Below are positions 1 to 6,653 of a DNA stretch of 10,691 bases, piece after piece. A program made the translations under genes and the position numbers. The stretch comes from CANHBY01 sp031376995 (GTDB lineage Bacteria; Pseudomonadota; Gammaproteobacteria; Burkholderiales; Burkholderiaceae_C), in contig JANMEO010000086.1 of NCBI GenBank assembly GCA_031376995.1, positions 1-10,691 on the forward strand. Direction: 5' to 3'. Position 1 is the stretch's first letter; every line of letters begins with the position of its first letter. A model generated the notes under the pieces. The model had not been told where the DNA came from, did no database searches, and was given only the letters and a program-made list of their open reading frames with translations.

Positions 1-271
1 TCACGGCCTCATCGTCGATGATCGTGGCGCGGCCTGATACAGACACTTGGCGATGGCCGACCGCATCGCTGTAGCTGACATTGACCTGGGGGCTGGCGGC
101 GATGTCGACCGCCATATGGGTCTGGATCCCGGTGTAGAACCAGAGCTGATGGTCCTGCTCCTCGGTCTGCGTGACCATCGGCCGGCAGTGCATCGAGCCG
201 TCCGGGCTGCGCGTGGTCAGCATGGCGAACCGGATGTCACGGATGAGTCTGCTCAGGTGTTGGGGCAGCAT
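1..271 (-). CDS. General stress protein 26-type FMN-binding split-barrel protein (3' end outside window)
   Basis: Read on the minus strand from ATG 271, about 90 codons run open to the window edge, so only the N-terminal half or more is seen. The translation has the run LIRDIRFAMLTT, then DGSMHCRPM, QLWFYT, PQVNVSYSD and VSVSGRATI. This is the pattern of the pyridoxamine-5'-phosphate-oxidase-like family of general stress protein 26: a flavin-binding split barrel in which the 'RPM' and 'WF(F/Y)T' segments line the cofactor site. Family members are usually about 150-170 residues; substrates are mostly unknown and a redox or stress role is inferred. The frame stays open upstream to 424, with alternative ATGs at 322, 343 and 376. 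271 was chosen because a weak GGAA lies just before it and the family homology starts shortly after it, but 322 is possible. It is the last gene of a tight minus-strand run of small ORFs. Confidence 0.8.
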   Translation of the reverse strand, partial: MLPQHLSRLIRDIRFAMLTTRSPDGSMHCRPMVTQTEEQDHQLWFYTGIQTHMAVDIAASPQVNVSYSDAVGHRQVSVSGRATIIDDEAV

Positions 272-281
272 CTGTTCCGGT

Positions 282-506
282 TCATGTGCTGATTGGCGGT
301 GGCCACGCGTACGTGGGTTCATTTCCGGCGTCCGTGACGGCATGGATCTCGATGAGTCGCAAGGCCAGGGTTTCATCGCCGAAGAACCTGGCCGCCCTAA
401 TCCCAGCCATGGCGGCCAGCGTCATGCCACGCCTCGTGGTGCAGGGTTGAACGGCAGGCCATCCATTCACCGGAACGGAGATTGCAGGCGACGGGGCGAG
501 GCTCAT
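282..506 (-). CDS. Hypothetical small protein, 74 aa (doubtful)
   Basis: This is a minus-strand ORF whose ATG (506-504) overlaps the stop of the preceding 69-residue ORF in an ATGA arrangement, and whose own stop lies just upstream of the stress-protein start. The product has no motif I recognise: a proline-rich first third, then an Ala/Leu-rich amphipathic-looking stretch (about residues 28-55) and a proline-rich tail. There is no clear signal peptide or membrane span. Third codon positions are GC-rich as in its neighbours, which mildly favours coding. The position in a chain of overlapping reading frames is the main support; it may equally be a non-coding spacer open by chance. Confidence 0.3.
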   Translation of the reverse strand: MSLAPSPAISVPVNGWPAVQPCTTRRGMTLAAMAGIRAARFFGDETLALRLIEIHAVTDAGNEPTYAWPPPIST

Positions 507-712
507 CGCTTCCCGTTCACGAGCTGCATGGCGTCAGCTACGTCCTTCGGCGCATCATGCGGATCAGAGCCAATCACGCGTGGCCCCTGTATCCCGTGTG
601 GCGCATGGACACCTCCATCGGAACCCATGGGCATCCTGGAGGAGGACACATACATCAAGTATATACCGAACAGGACGACGATGGTGGTCAGGATGATGAC
701 GATCGGCCTCAT
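503..712 (-). CDS. Small single-pass membrane protein, 69 aa, unknown function
   Basis: The product begins MRPIVIILTTIVVLFGIYLM, a textbook N-terminal membrane helix of about 20 residues with a positive residue before it (N-in signal anchor expected). It is followed by a Ser/Met/Gly linker and a hydrophilic tail with histidines and Pro/Asp-rich turns (for example GSDPHDAPKD). Codons are strongly GC-ending across the helix, as expected for a real gene in this genome. The ATG overlaps the stop of an upstream 44-residue ORF (ATGA) and the stop overlaps the next ATG (ATGA), so translational coupling is likely. No strong Shine-Dalgarno is visible. I do not recognise the family; a membrane-associated accessory or stress role is only guilt by association with the stress protein downstream. 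Confidence 0.5.
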   Translation of the reverse strand: MRPIVIILTTIVVLFGIYLMYVSSSRMPMGSDGGVHAPHGIQGPRVIGSDPHDAPKDVADAMQLVNGKR

Positions 713-843
713 GGGTCGACGTCCATCTGGGTGTCATAGGCGGTCATGACGGGGACCATGGTCAGCCACCCGTGGCGATGGTGGTTGACGGCATGGCCTT
801 CGTACGACCGGTGCGCGTCCACCCGACGCTCGGCCTCTAGCAT
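709..843 (-). CDS. Hypothetical very small protein, 44 aa
   Basis: From ATG 843 on the minus strand a 44-codon frame ends in TGA at 709. It shares an ATGA with the start of the 69-residue membrane protein. The peptide is His-rich in its middle (NHHRHGW) with an acidic/basic N-terminus and ends MDVDP. Nearly every codon ends in G or C, stronger bias than expected for a random frame, which is why it is listed. No ribosome binding site is visible: the sequence just upstream is a T-rich run (TCGTTTTTTTTATTTG on the minus strand). It could also be the 3' remnant of a longer gene whose 5' part was lost at the boundary near 840. No function is assigned. Confidence 0.3.
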   Translation of the reverse strand: MLEAERRVDAHRSYEGHAVNHHRHGWLTMVPVMTAYDTQMDVDP

Positions 844-975
844 TGTGAATCAAATAAAAAAAACGACGCCTCACCGGGTTTTCGTGACTGAGCTTTGAGG
901 GCTTGCAACCTTGGCGTGCTACCAAGGACTTGCATGGGCTTTTTCAACGGAGTAACCACGCCGCGGTTCATAGGC
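844..975. other. Intergenic boundary between the accessory stretch and cheR, with inverted repeat
   Basis: No complete gene lies here. There is a perfect 6-bp inverted repeat CCTTGG (909-914) / CCAAGG (922-927) with a 7-nt loop. On the minus strand a T-run (about 855-862) follows a weak C/G-rich pairing, but I cannot form a convincing terminator hairpin directly before it. The minus-strand reading of 855-965 has a coding-like look (PRLQALKAQSRKPGEASFF), yet it has no start of its own and is cut off by the cheR 3' end. It may be a decayed gene end or a dispersed repeat. Confidence 0.4.
909..927. repeat. Perfect inverted repeat (6-bp arms, 7-nt loop) downstream of cheR
   Basis: CCTTGG at 909-914 pairs with CCAAGG at 922-927; three more pairs (GCA 905-907 with TGC 931-933) can form beyond a small internal loop. 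It lies about 50 nt past the cheR stop on the minus strand. There is no adjoining T-run on that strand, so it is not a classical intrinsic terminator; it may act as an mRNA 3'-end stem or be part of a dispersed repeat. Confidence 0.5.
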
Positions 976-1848
976 TTAGACCCTGACGTAGACGGTTTTT
1001 CCGCGCAACTGAAACAAATCTTTGGATTCGCCAAAGTTTTCAGAGTGCCCCACAAACAGCAACGACTTCGGCTTCATCACTTTGTGAATACGCTCTAAAA
1101 CTTTGCGCTGCGTTGGTGCATCAAAATAGATCATAACATTGCGACAAAATACAAAATCAAAAAGCTCACCCAGTGACCACTGCGCATCCATCAGGTTGTG
1201 GGTATGAAACTCAACCAAGCGGCTCAATTCGGGCCTGACGCGGATCATGCCGCTGTTGCTGCCGTTGCCTCTCAAAAAGTGCTTGCGCAGGCGTTCGGGC
1301 GAGAGCCCGCGCGATGCAACTTGGTACACCCCCCGACTAGCGGTGGAAAGCACCTTGGTGTCAATATCACTGCAAAAAATTTTGGCGTTGGCTTGGGGCC
1401 CGAGAGTTTCGACCACCGTCATGGCCAAAGAATAGGGCTCTTCACCCGTTGAGGCTGCATTGCACCAGATGCGCAAAGGCCCAGAGCCGTGCAAGGCCAA
1501 AGCCGAGCTCAGCTCATGAAAATGGTGCTCTTCGCGAAAGAATGACGTCAGATTGGTGGTCAGGCAGTTGATAAACTCTTGCCACTCTTGTTCGGCAGCT
1601 GGGCCGTGTCCGTTTTGGAGTTCTGACAAATAACTGCCGAACGAGCTGTGGCCCGTTTCTCTCAAGCGTCTAGATAAGCGGCTATAGACCATGGCCTGCT
1701 TGCCTTCGTGCAGGCTGATCCCTGCACGCTGATAGATCAAGTCACGCACCCTGTCAAAGTCTGCCTTTGAGAATGCAAATTCTTGGTCTGATCTTTCAGA
1801 TTGGACCTGCGTGGGCATTGATGAAAGACTCGGCATGGCAGCACTCAT
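976..1848 (-). CDS. cheR: CheR-type chemoreceptor glutamate O-methyltransferase
   Basis: This enzyme transfers methyl groups from S-adenosylmethionine to glutamates of chemoreceptors, driving adaptation in chemotaxis. The 290-residue product has the two expected parts: an N-terminal helical domain (about 25-95, FSKADFDRVRDLIYQRAGI and SRLSRRLRE) and a Rossmann-type methyltransferase domain. Signature segments are NLTSFFREEHHF (99-110), the SAM loop CNAASTGEEPYSLAM (129-143), CSDIDTKVL (159-167) and FCRNVMIYFD (234-243). Length is normal for the family. The start at 1848 is preferred to an in-frame ATG at 1881 because GGAGA (1857-1853) lies 4 nt before it. No other che genes are next to it; the nearest genes, across a ~300-bp divergent gap, are a diguanylate cyclase and a FlhG-like ATPase, consistent with a scattered motility regulon. 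The assignment is very secure; the symbol follows the family. Confidence 0.95.
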   Translation of the reverse strand: MSAAMPSLSSMPTQVQSERSDQEFAFSKADFDRVRDLIYQRAGISLHEGKQAMVYSRLSRRLRETGHSSFGSYLSELQNGHGPAAEQEWQEFINCLTTNLTSFFREEHHFHELSSALALHGSGPLRIWCNAASTGEEPYSLAMTVVETLGPQANAKIFCSDIDTKVLSTASRGVYQVASRGLSPERLRKHFLRGNGSNSGMIRVRPELSRLVEFHTHNLMDAQWSLGELFDFVFCRNVMIYFDAPTQRKVLERIHKVMKPKSLLFVGHSENFGESKDLFQLRGKTVYVRV

Positions 1849-2145
1849 TGGTTCTCCAGGCGGTGTTAAATCCCGATACACGCGGCATGATTTGAGCGTG
1901 TCCGCCTGTCTGATCCCGACTCAGTCTTGGCGGGTGCAAATCGAGGCATGTTTGGTTATCGACGTTACTTTGCCTTTCTTAATGGCTCATTGATGGCCGG
2001 AGTAAATCCCCAAAACCGGGTCTTTTTCTCTTTTTTTGAAAGGTGGGCACTAACTAAAATTTACTGGGTCAAAACAAAATGCTGTTTGTCCCGCCTATCA
2101 AGTGGGGAACAACGGCTTACCTTGACTTCGCCGCCGGAACAGCCG
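1849..2145. other. Divergent intergenic region between cheR and the diguanylate cyclase gene
   Basis: About 300 bp hold no gene I can support. It should contain the promoters of both flanking genes. GGAGA (minus strand, 1857-1853) is the likely cheR ribosome binding site. A T-rich tract lies at about 2021-2037, followed by an AT-rich patch (2052-2062). The pair TTGAAA (2036-2041) and TAAAAT (2055-2060) is only 13 nt apart, too short for an ordinary sigma-70 promoter. I found no convincing sigma-28 (flagellar) match. An in-frame ATG upstream of the cyclase at 1927 would add 73 residues of non-homologous sequence and is not believed. Confidence 0.5.
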
Positions 2146-2844
2146 ATGACCGATCTTCAACTGGGCCCCTCTTTGCAACTGCTTGCGCAGGCAGGGTATG
2201 TCTTCGAGCCCCATTTGGTGCCTGGCAGCCCGTCTTGGTTGCAAGCGTTGATCGATGGCTTGTGCGACATGTCGAGCCGTGACGCCTTAACCGGCCAAGC
2301 CAACCGACGTCATTTTGAGCTGGCTTTAGCCCGCGAGATCGACCGGGTGGCACGTGCGGGTGAACCCGCCCTGGTGTTGATGGCCGACATCGATCATTTC
2401 AAAAACGTCAACGACACCTATGGCCACCAAGCCGGGGACATCGTTTTGAAGGCGGTGGCCACAGTTTTACAAGAGTGTGTGCGCCCTATGGACACGGTGG
2501 CCCGATTCGGGGGTGAAGAATTTGCAATCATTTTGCCCAACTGCCCGCCCACTTTTGCTCAGGCTGTGGCAGAGCGCATTCGCACCAAAGTCGAGGCCTT
2601 GACCGTCATGGTGTCTCCAGGTGTCGATATTCACGTCACCATCAGTCTTGGCGGTGCTTTTGCACCTCAGTGGGTGCGGTCTTCGGCCCCCCTATGGATT
2701 GAGCGTGCAGACCAACAGCTTTACCGCGCCAAAGGCAGTGGCCGCAATCGGGCCTGCCTTGAGCAACCCGCCTTGCCGCAGGTCAGTGCCGAAGAAAAGG
2801 GCCTGCTGCTGGGTACCCTGATGCAGTTTGAGGACCCTGAATGA
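2146..2844 (+). CDS. Diguanylate cyclase with a single GGDEF domain (GGEEF active site and I-site)
   Basis: It makes cyclic di-GMP from two GTP and so feeds motility, adhesion or polarity control. The product is 232 residues: a short N-terminal region (1-42) with no recognisable sensor, then a GGDEF domain (about 43-205). Visible landmarks are DALTGQANRRHF (46-57), the metal-binding DIDHFKNVND (81-90), the active-site loop GGEEF (122-126) and an RxxD motif (RPMD, 113-116) exactly five residues ahead, the usual allosteric I-site. It is therefore expected to be active and product-inhibited. ATG 2146 was chosen because homology begins shortly after and a GGAA lies upstream; the frame is open farther 5' but reads as non-coding. 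Its stop overlaps the start of the MinD/FlhG-like gene (ATGA), so the two are translationally coupled. The input signal is not evident. Confidence 0.93.
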   Translation: MTDLQLGPSLQLLAQAGYVFEPHLVPGSPSWLQALIDGLCDMSSRDALTGQANRRHFELALAREIDRVARAGEPALVLMADIDHFKNVNDTYGHQAGDIVLKAVATVLQECVRPMDTVARFGGEEFAIILPNCPPTFAQAVAERIRTKVEALTVMVSPGVDIHVTISLGGAFAPQWVRSSAPLWIERADQQLYRAKGSGRNRACLEQPALPQVSAEEKGLLLGTLMQFEDPE

Positions 2845-3668
2845 GTACGGCACCCGTTATCCCCCCTAAAGCCGTGGTGGTGCCACCCACCGTTGCACGC
2901 GCCCGCATCACAGCTATCACCAGCGGCAAAGGCGGGGTTGGCAAGACATTTTTAGCAGCCAATTTAGCCTCGGCCTTGGCGCGCCGTGGAGAGCGGGTTT
3001 TGGTATTAGACGCCGATCTGGGCTTAGCCAACCTTGACGTGGTGTTGAACCTTTTCCCCAAAATCACCCTGCATGATGTGTTCACTGGCAAGGCTGAGCT
3101 CGATGACGCGATCTTGCCAGCACCCGGGGGCTTTTCAGTCTTGCTGGCAGGTTCTGGCTTGGTCGAATACTCTCGCTTAACCGCCGATGTACGCGAAAAG
3201 CTTTTTGAGGTAATTCAGCAAGTGACCCCACGGTTTGACTACATCCTGCTCGACACCGGAGCAGGCATCTCAGACGTGGTGCTGTATGCCGTGTCTTTGG
3301 CCGACACGGTGCTGGTGGTTGCCACGCCAGAGCCCACATCGCTGACCGATGCCTATGCCACCATCAAAGTTTTAGTCACCCAACAAAACCGTCGCGTGAT
3401 CAAAGTGGTGGTCAATCAGGTGAACCGCATTGGTGAGGGGCGAGTGATTCGAGGGCAACTTCAGCAGGTGGTCGACCGCTTTGTTGCCCCTGGTTTGCCC
3501 ATTGAGCCTGGTCAGACAGGGGTGCGGCTTGATTTGCTGGGCGAAATCCCGATTGATTTGGCTGTTCGTGAGGCCATCCAAAAGCGCCAACTGTTGATGG
3601 AATGGCTGCCGGGATGCGAGGCGGCCAAGGGGATCAGGCTGGTGGCTGAGAAGATGACAGCGCCTTAA
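2841..3668 (+). CDS. MinD/ParA-superfamily P-loop ATPase, FlhG (YlxH)-like
   Basis: This is a deviant-Walker ATPase of 275 residues. After a proline/valine-rich lead of about 22 residues it has the Walker A loop SGKGGVGKT (28-36), the switch segment LDADLGLANLDVVL (56-69) and Walker B YILLDTGAG (134-142). 'DLGLANLD' is characteristic of the MinD/FlhG branch rather than plasmid ParA. FlhG proteins set the number of polar flagella with FlhF; MinD sets the division site. No minC/minE or flhF neighbour is present, I see no obvious C-terminal amphipathic MinD membrane helix, and the FlhG N-terminal DQAxxLR activation motif is absent, so the exact role is open. Coupling to a diguanylate cyclase by a 4-bp overlap and proximity to cheR favour a flagellar or pole-organising job. 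The stop codon lies in the same TTAA as that of the convergent smr gene. Confidence 0.88.
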   Translation: MSTAPVIPPKAVVVPPTVARARITAITSGKGGVGKTFLAANLASALARRGERVLVLDADLGLANLDVVLNLFPKITLHDVFTGKAELDDAILPAPGGFSVLLAGSGLVEYSRLTADVREKLFEVIQQVTPRFDYILLDTGAGISDVVLYAVSLADTVLVVATPEPTSLTDAYATIKVLVTQQNRRVIKVVVNQVNRIGEGRVIRGQLQQVVDRFVAPGLPIEPGQTGVRLDLLGEIPIDLAVREAIQKRQLLMEWLPGCEAAKGIRLVAEKMTAP

Positions 3669-4339
3669 GTCGAGACAGTTTGAGGGGCTGTTCGGAAAAT
3701 CCTCGGCCTCAACAGCACCACCAAGGCGCCTTGTCCACCGTCTGCGGCTCGGGCTTGCACATAAGCCATCACCTCTTCTTTTTGAACCAACCAGCGTTTG
3801 ACTTTATCTTTAAGCACAGGCCTGCGCCCAGGCGAGCCATGGCCCTTGCCGTGCACCACGCGAACGCAACGCAGCTTGTGCTGCGCGGCGGTCTTGAAAA
3901 ACTGGTTCAACGCATCTCGCGCTGAGTCGCGACGCAGGCCGTGCAAATCAAGCTGCGCTTGAATGGCCCACTCGCCACGCCTGAGGCGCTTGAGCACGTC
4001 GGGCCCCACATCAGGCCGCCGAAAAGACAAGTTGTCATCGGTTTCCAAAAGCGACTCGACATCCATCTCATCAGACAGGGCCTCGACCATGACGGCAGCT
4101 TCGTCTTTTTGACGCTGCCGCGGTTGAGCCGGGGGATGCGAGGCTGGGTGAACGACCCGATGGGTGTGCACCGGCACCACGGCACCCACCGTGCGGGTGA
4201 ACAATTCACGCTCCAGGGCTTCACGCTCGGCACGTTCATGTTCAGCCTGACGCTCGGCAGCTTGTTGAGCCAAGTGGCGACGGATGTTTTTAAGGGTCTC
4301 TAAGCCTGTGGGGCCAGATGAAGGCGGGCAAGATTTCAC
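3665..4339 (-). CDS. Smr-domain protein (SmrB/YfcN-like putative endonuclease)
   Basis: The product is 224 residues. The N-terminal third (about 15-48) is a charged, probably helical segment rich in Ala/Glu/Arg; the middle (50-110) is low in structure. The C-terminal Smr domain (about 127-212) has LDLHGLRRDSA (130-140) and VVHGKGHGSPG (161-171), the usual LDLHG and HGxG signatures, then LVVLLRPR. Family members nick or cleave nucleic acid; the Escherichia coli SmrB cleaves mRNA at collided ribosomes, but equivalence here is inferred. The start is a GTG (4339-4337) without a strong ribosome site. It lies 19 nt after the radC stop on the same strand, so the two probably share a transcript. Its TAA overlaps the TAA of the convergent ATPase gene. 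Confidence 0.87.
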   Translation of the reverse strand: MKSCPPSSGPTGLETLKNIRRHLAQQAAERQAEHERAEREALERELFTRTVGAVVPVHTHRVVHPASHPPAQPRQRQKDEAAVMVEALSDEMDVESLLETDDNLSFRRPDVGPDVLKRLRRGEWAIQAQLDLHGLRRDSARDALNQFFKTAAQHKLRCVRVVHGKGHGSPGRRPVLKDKVKRWLVQKEEVMAYVQARAADGGQGALVVLLRPRIFRTAPQTVST

Positions 4340-4358
4340 GGCAGTAGTGTTGAAACAA

Positions 4359-5048
4359 TCAAATCAAACCTCGTTCAGCAAACGATACCACCTCTGTAGC
4401 AGCGACCACCAAGTGATCCAACACCCGCACATCCACCAAGGCCAAGGCTGCTTGCAATTGTTGCGTCAGATGCTGATCAGTGAGCGAGGGCTCTGGCCGC
4501 CCCGAGGGGTGGTTATGAACCAAGACCAAGGCGCTGGCATTGCAAGCCAAGGCCTGTTTGACAACTTCACGCGGGTAAACACTGGTGTGTGTGAGGGTGC
4601 CACGAAACATTTCTTCCCACTTTAAAAGCTGGTGCTGGGCATCTAAAAAAAGCACCGCAAACACCTCATGAGGTCGCTGGGCAAGTTGCATCCTGACATA
4701 GACCTTGACTTGTGCGATGCATGATAGAAGGGGGCGTTGCTCGATTTGGCCTCGCAGTGAGCGCCGTGCCAACTCGAGCACGGCAGCGATCTCTGCGCGC
4801 TTGGCGGGCCCCAGGCCCTTGAGCCTGGGCAGTTCGTTGGGCTCACAGACCAACAGGCCTTGCAGGCCGCCGCTGTGCTCAAGCAAAGTTTGTGCCAACT
4901 GCAGCACCGATTGGCCTTGAGTGCCTGTGCGTAGCAGCAAAGCGATCAGTTCGGCGTCGGCCAGGGCATTAGCGCCCATGGCCAGAAGTTTTTCTCGGGG
5001 GCGCAGTGCCGTGGGTAAATCTTTCATGGGCCATGAGCGCTGAGGCAT
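4359..5048 (-). CDS. radC: RadC family JAMM-domain protein (UPF0758)
   Basis: The product is 229 residues. It has the conserved N-terminal RPREKLL (16-22) and DAELIALLLRTGT (31-43), a helix-hairpin-helix-like LKGLGPAKRAEI (76-87) and a C-terminal MPN/JAMM domain with EEMFRGTL (145-152) and the metal motif HNHPSGRPEPSLTD (178-191). All metal-ligand positions are present. Despite the name, a role in recombination repair is not established; the family has a deubiquitinase-like metalloprotease fold with unknown substrate. The start is uncertain: ATG 5048 or ATG 5027 (MKDLPTALRPREK, close to the usual family N-terminus); neither has a clear Shine-Dalgarno. It heads a probable two-gene unit with smr and is divergent from fkpB across 116 bp. 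Confidence 0.95.
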   Translation of the reverse strand: MPQRSWPMKDLPTALRPREKLLAMGANALADAELIALLLRTGTQGQSVLQLAQTLLEHSGGLQGLLVCEPNELPRLKGLGPAKRAEIAAVLELARRSLRGQIEQRPLLSCIAQVKVYVRMQLAQRPHEVFAVLFLDAQHQLLKWEEMFRGTLTHTSVYPREVVKQALACNASALVLVHNHPSGRPEPSLTDQHLTQQLQAALALVDVRVLDHLVVAATEVVSFAERGLI

Positions 5049-5164
5049 CAGAATACAGGCTGAAGATTGTGCGCAACTTGCTGCTGTAGCTGGCTTTTAA
5101 AATCACGTCCAACCCCGCTCCTTATCTGCCCCCTCCCCAACTACTCATCTATTCAAGGAACGTT
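5049..5164. other. Divergent intergenic region between radC and fkpB
   Basis: These 116 bp must carry the starts of both transcripts. AAGGA (5155-5159) five nucleotides before the GTG of fkpB is a good ribosome binding site and fixes that start. A TAAAAT (5098-5103) could serve as a -10 box, but the nearest TTG hexamer (5078-5083) is only 14 nt away, so no promoter is claimed. Confidence 0.5.
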
Positions 5165-5608
5165 GTGAATGTCATTCACTCGGGTTCATTCTTGACCCTG
5201 CATTACCGCCTTTGTGGCCCTGACGGCCGCGACGTGATCAATACTTTTGAAGGCCAACCTGCCACCTTATCGTTAGGCACAGGCGAATTGGCGCCGACCA
5301 TCGAGCAACGCCTGATTGGCTTGAAAGAGGGCACCCGAACCACTTTTGAGCTGCCAGCCGGTGAAGCGTTTGGTGCGCGAAACCCAGACATGATTCAACG
5401 CGTAAAGCGTGCCCTGCTCAATGAGCTGGGTCAAGCTGACGAATCGTATGCTGTGGGGGATGTGGTGCAATTTCCGACCCCTGACGGACAAAATTTGTAT
5501 GCTGGTGCTGTTCGTGAGGTGGGCAGTGACTGGTTGTTGTTCGACTTTAACCACCCCTTGGCAGGCCAACCAGTGAGCTTTGAAGTGCAAGTGATTGGAG
5601 TTTTGTGA
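5165..5608 (+). CDS. fkpB: FKBP-type peptidyl-prolyl isomerase, SlpA/FkpB class
   Basis: This 147-residue cytosolic prolyl isomerase/chaperone belongs to the SlpA group. The FKBP barrel strands are seen at FLTLHYRL (9-16), DVINTFEGQP (23-32), LSLGTGELAPTIEQRLIGL (35-53, central helix) and FELPAGEAFGARNPD (61-75). They are followed by the insert-in-flap chaperone domain (about 70-125) and the family-typical DFNHPLAGQPVSFEV (127-141). The start is GTG 5165, backed by AAGGA five nucleotides upstream; there is no signal peptide. Its TGA overlaps the ATG of ispH by one base (TGATG). The same gene pair, fkpB-ispH, occurs in enterobacteria, which supports the symbol. Its client proteins are unknown. 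Confidence 0.93.
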   Translation: MNVIHSGSFLTLHYRLCGPDGRDVINTFEGQPATLSLGTGELAPTIEQRLIGLKEGTRTTFELPAGEAFGARNPDMIQRVKRALLNELGQADESYAVGDVVQFPTPDGQNLYAGAVREVGSDWLLFDFNHPLAGQPVSFEVQVIGVL

Positions 5609-6612
5609 TGACAACACCCTCAATGATTGAAGAAGTGATACTGGCTGAACCCCGAGGTTTTTGTGCGGGCGTTGATCGCGCGATCGAAATCGTCGAGCGT
5701 GCGATCAAGCGCTTTGGCGCACCCATCTATGTGCGCCATGAGATTGTGCACAACACCTATGTGGTTGAAGACCTCAAAACCAAAGGGGCGATTTTCATCG
5801 AAGACCTCAATGAAGTGCCTTCGGGCGCCACGCTGGTGTTCAGTGCGCATGGGGTACCGCAAGCCGTGCGCCTTCAGGCCCAGCAACGGGGTTTTCAGGT
5901 CTTCGATGCGACCTGCCCGCTGGTGACGAAGGTTCACGTTGAAGTGGCCAAGCTGCACCGAGAGGGTTATGAGTTCATCATGATTGGCCATAAAGGTCAC
6001 CCTGAAGTTGAAGGCACCATGGGGCAATTGTCTGAAGGCATTCACCTGGTCGAAGAGGTTGCTGATGTGCAGGATGTGAAACTGGCTCAAACCAAAAAAA
6101 TTGCGGTGGTGACCCAGACCACCTTGTCGGTCGACGATGCCGCAGAGATTTTGACAGCCGTGAAGCGCAGGTTTCCTGGTGTGCGCGAGCCCAAGCAGCA
6201 AGACATTTGCTACGCCACACAAAATCGCCAAGATGCCATCAAAGTCATGGCCCCCCAAGTTGACGTGGTGATTGTGGTGGGCAGCCCCACGAGCTCTAAC
6301 AGCAACCGCTTGCGTGAGTTGGCCCAGCGCTTAGGCACGCCAGCGTACATGGTGGACCAACCTGAAGACCTGCTCGAAGAATGGCTGACTGGGCGCGCGC
6401 GGGTTGGTTTGACTGCGGGTGCTTCAGCGCCCGACATCTTGGTTCAGCGTGTGATCGAGCGTCTGCGGGCTCTGGGCGCCATCAGCGTTCGCAGCCTGCC
6501 CGGTATCCAAGAGACGGTTCACTTTCCCTTGCCCATGGGTCTTGGCGATAAATCGATGCTCGATGCGAGTATCACGCGTTCTCCAGAGATGCCCTCTGAC
6601 GTTGGGCCTTGA
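5608..6612 (+). CDS. ispH: 4-hydroxy-3-methylbut-2-enyl diphosphate reductase (IspH/LytB)
   Basis: It catalyses the last step of the MEP isoprenoid pathway, reducing HMBPP to IPP and DMAPP with a [4Fe-4S] cluster. The three cluster cysteines are visible in PRGFCAG (C19), DATCPLV (C103) and QDICYATQNRQ (C201). Substrate-site residues are in RHEIVHN (H48), FSAHG (H81) and GHPEVEGT (H131, catalytic E133), with TQTTLS (169-174) and SPTSSNSNRL (226-235) completing the phosphate site. The product is 334 residues, slightly longer than the ~315 of E. coli because of a C-terminal tail. ATG 5608 is used; a GTG one codon earlier is possible. GGAG about ten bases upstream lies inside the end of fkpB, so translation is probably coupled. 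Confidence 0.97.
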   Translation: MTTPSMIEEVILAEPRGFCAGVDRAIEIVERAIKRFGAPIYVRHEIVHNTYVVEDLKTKGAIFIEDLNEVPSGATLVFSAHGVPQAVRLQAQQRGFQVFDATCPLVTKVHVEVAKLHREGYEFIMIGHKGHPEVEGTMGQLSEGIHLVEEVADVQDVKLAQTKKIAVVTQTTLSVDDAAEILTAVKRRFPGVREPKQQDICYATQNRQDAIKVMAPQVDVVIVVGSPTSSNSNRLRELAQRLGTPAYMVDQPEDLLEEWLTGRARVGLTAGASAPDILVQRVIERLRALGAISVRSLPGIQETVHFPLPMGLGDKSMLDASITRSPEMPSDVGP

Positions 6613-6653
6613 TGGGATGCATTGGGCCGCCTGAACTTAGACCTTTGACCCCT

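Noticed and set aside
171..749. 192-aa plus-strand open frame
   Set aside because: It overlaps the minus-strand stress protein and the membrane microprotein, is rich in Arg/Ser/Cys and has no recognisable motif; it is a shadow frame.
855..895. Intrinsic terminator after cheR on the minus strand
   Set aside because: A T-run exists, but no stable GC stem ends directly before it.
2036..2060. TTGAAA / TAAAAT as a sigma-70 promoter for the cyclase gene
   Set aside because: Spacing is 13 nt, outside the workable 16-18 range.
1927..2145. 73-residue N-terminal extension of the diguanylate cyclase
   Set aside because: The added sequence resembles no domain, contains rare residues in odd clusters and spans the divergent promoter region; the ATG at 2146 fits better.
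3941..4303. 120-aa plus-strand frame across smr
   Set aside because: It is antisense to a well-supported Smr-domain gene and has no motif of its own.
5620..6258. 212-aa minus-strand frame inside ispH
   Set aside because: It is fully antisense to ispH, His/Asn-rich in the manner of reverse-complement frames, and lacks any start signal.
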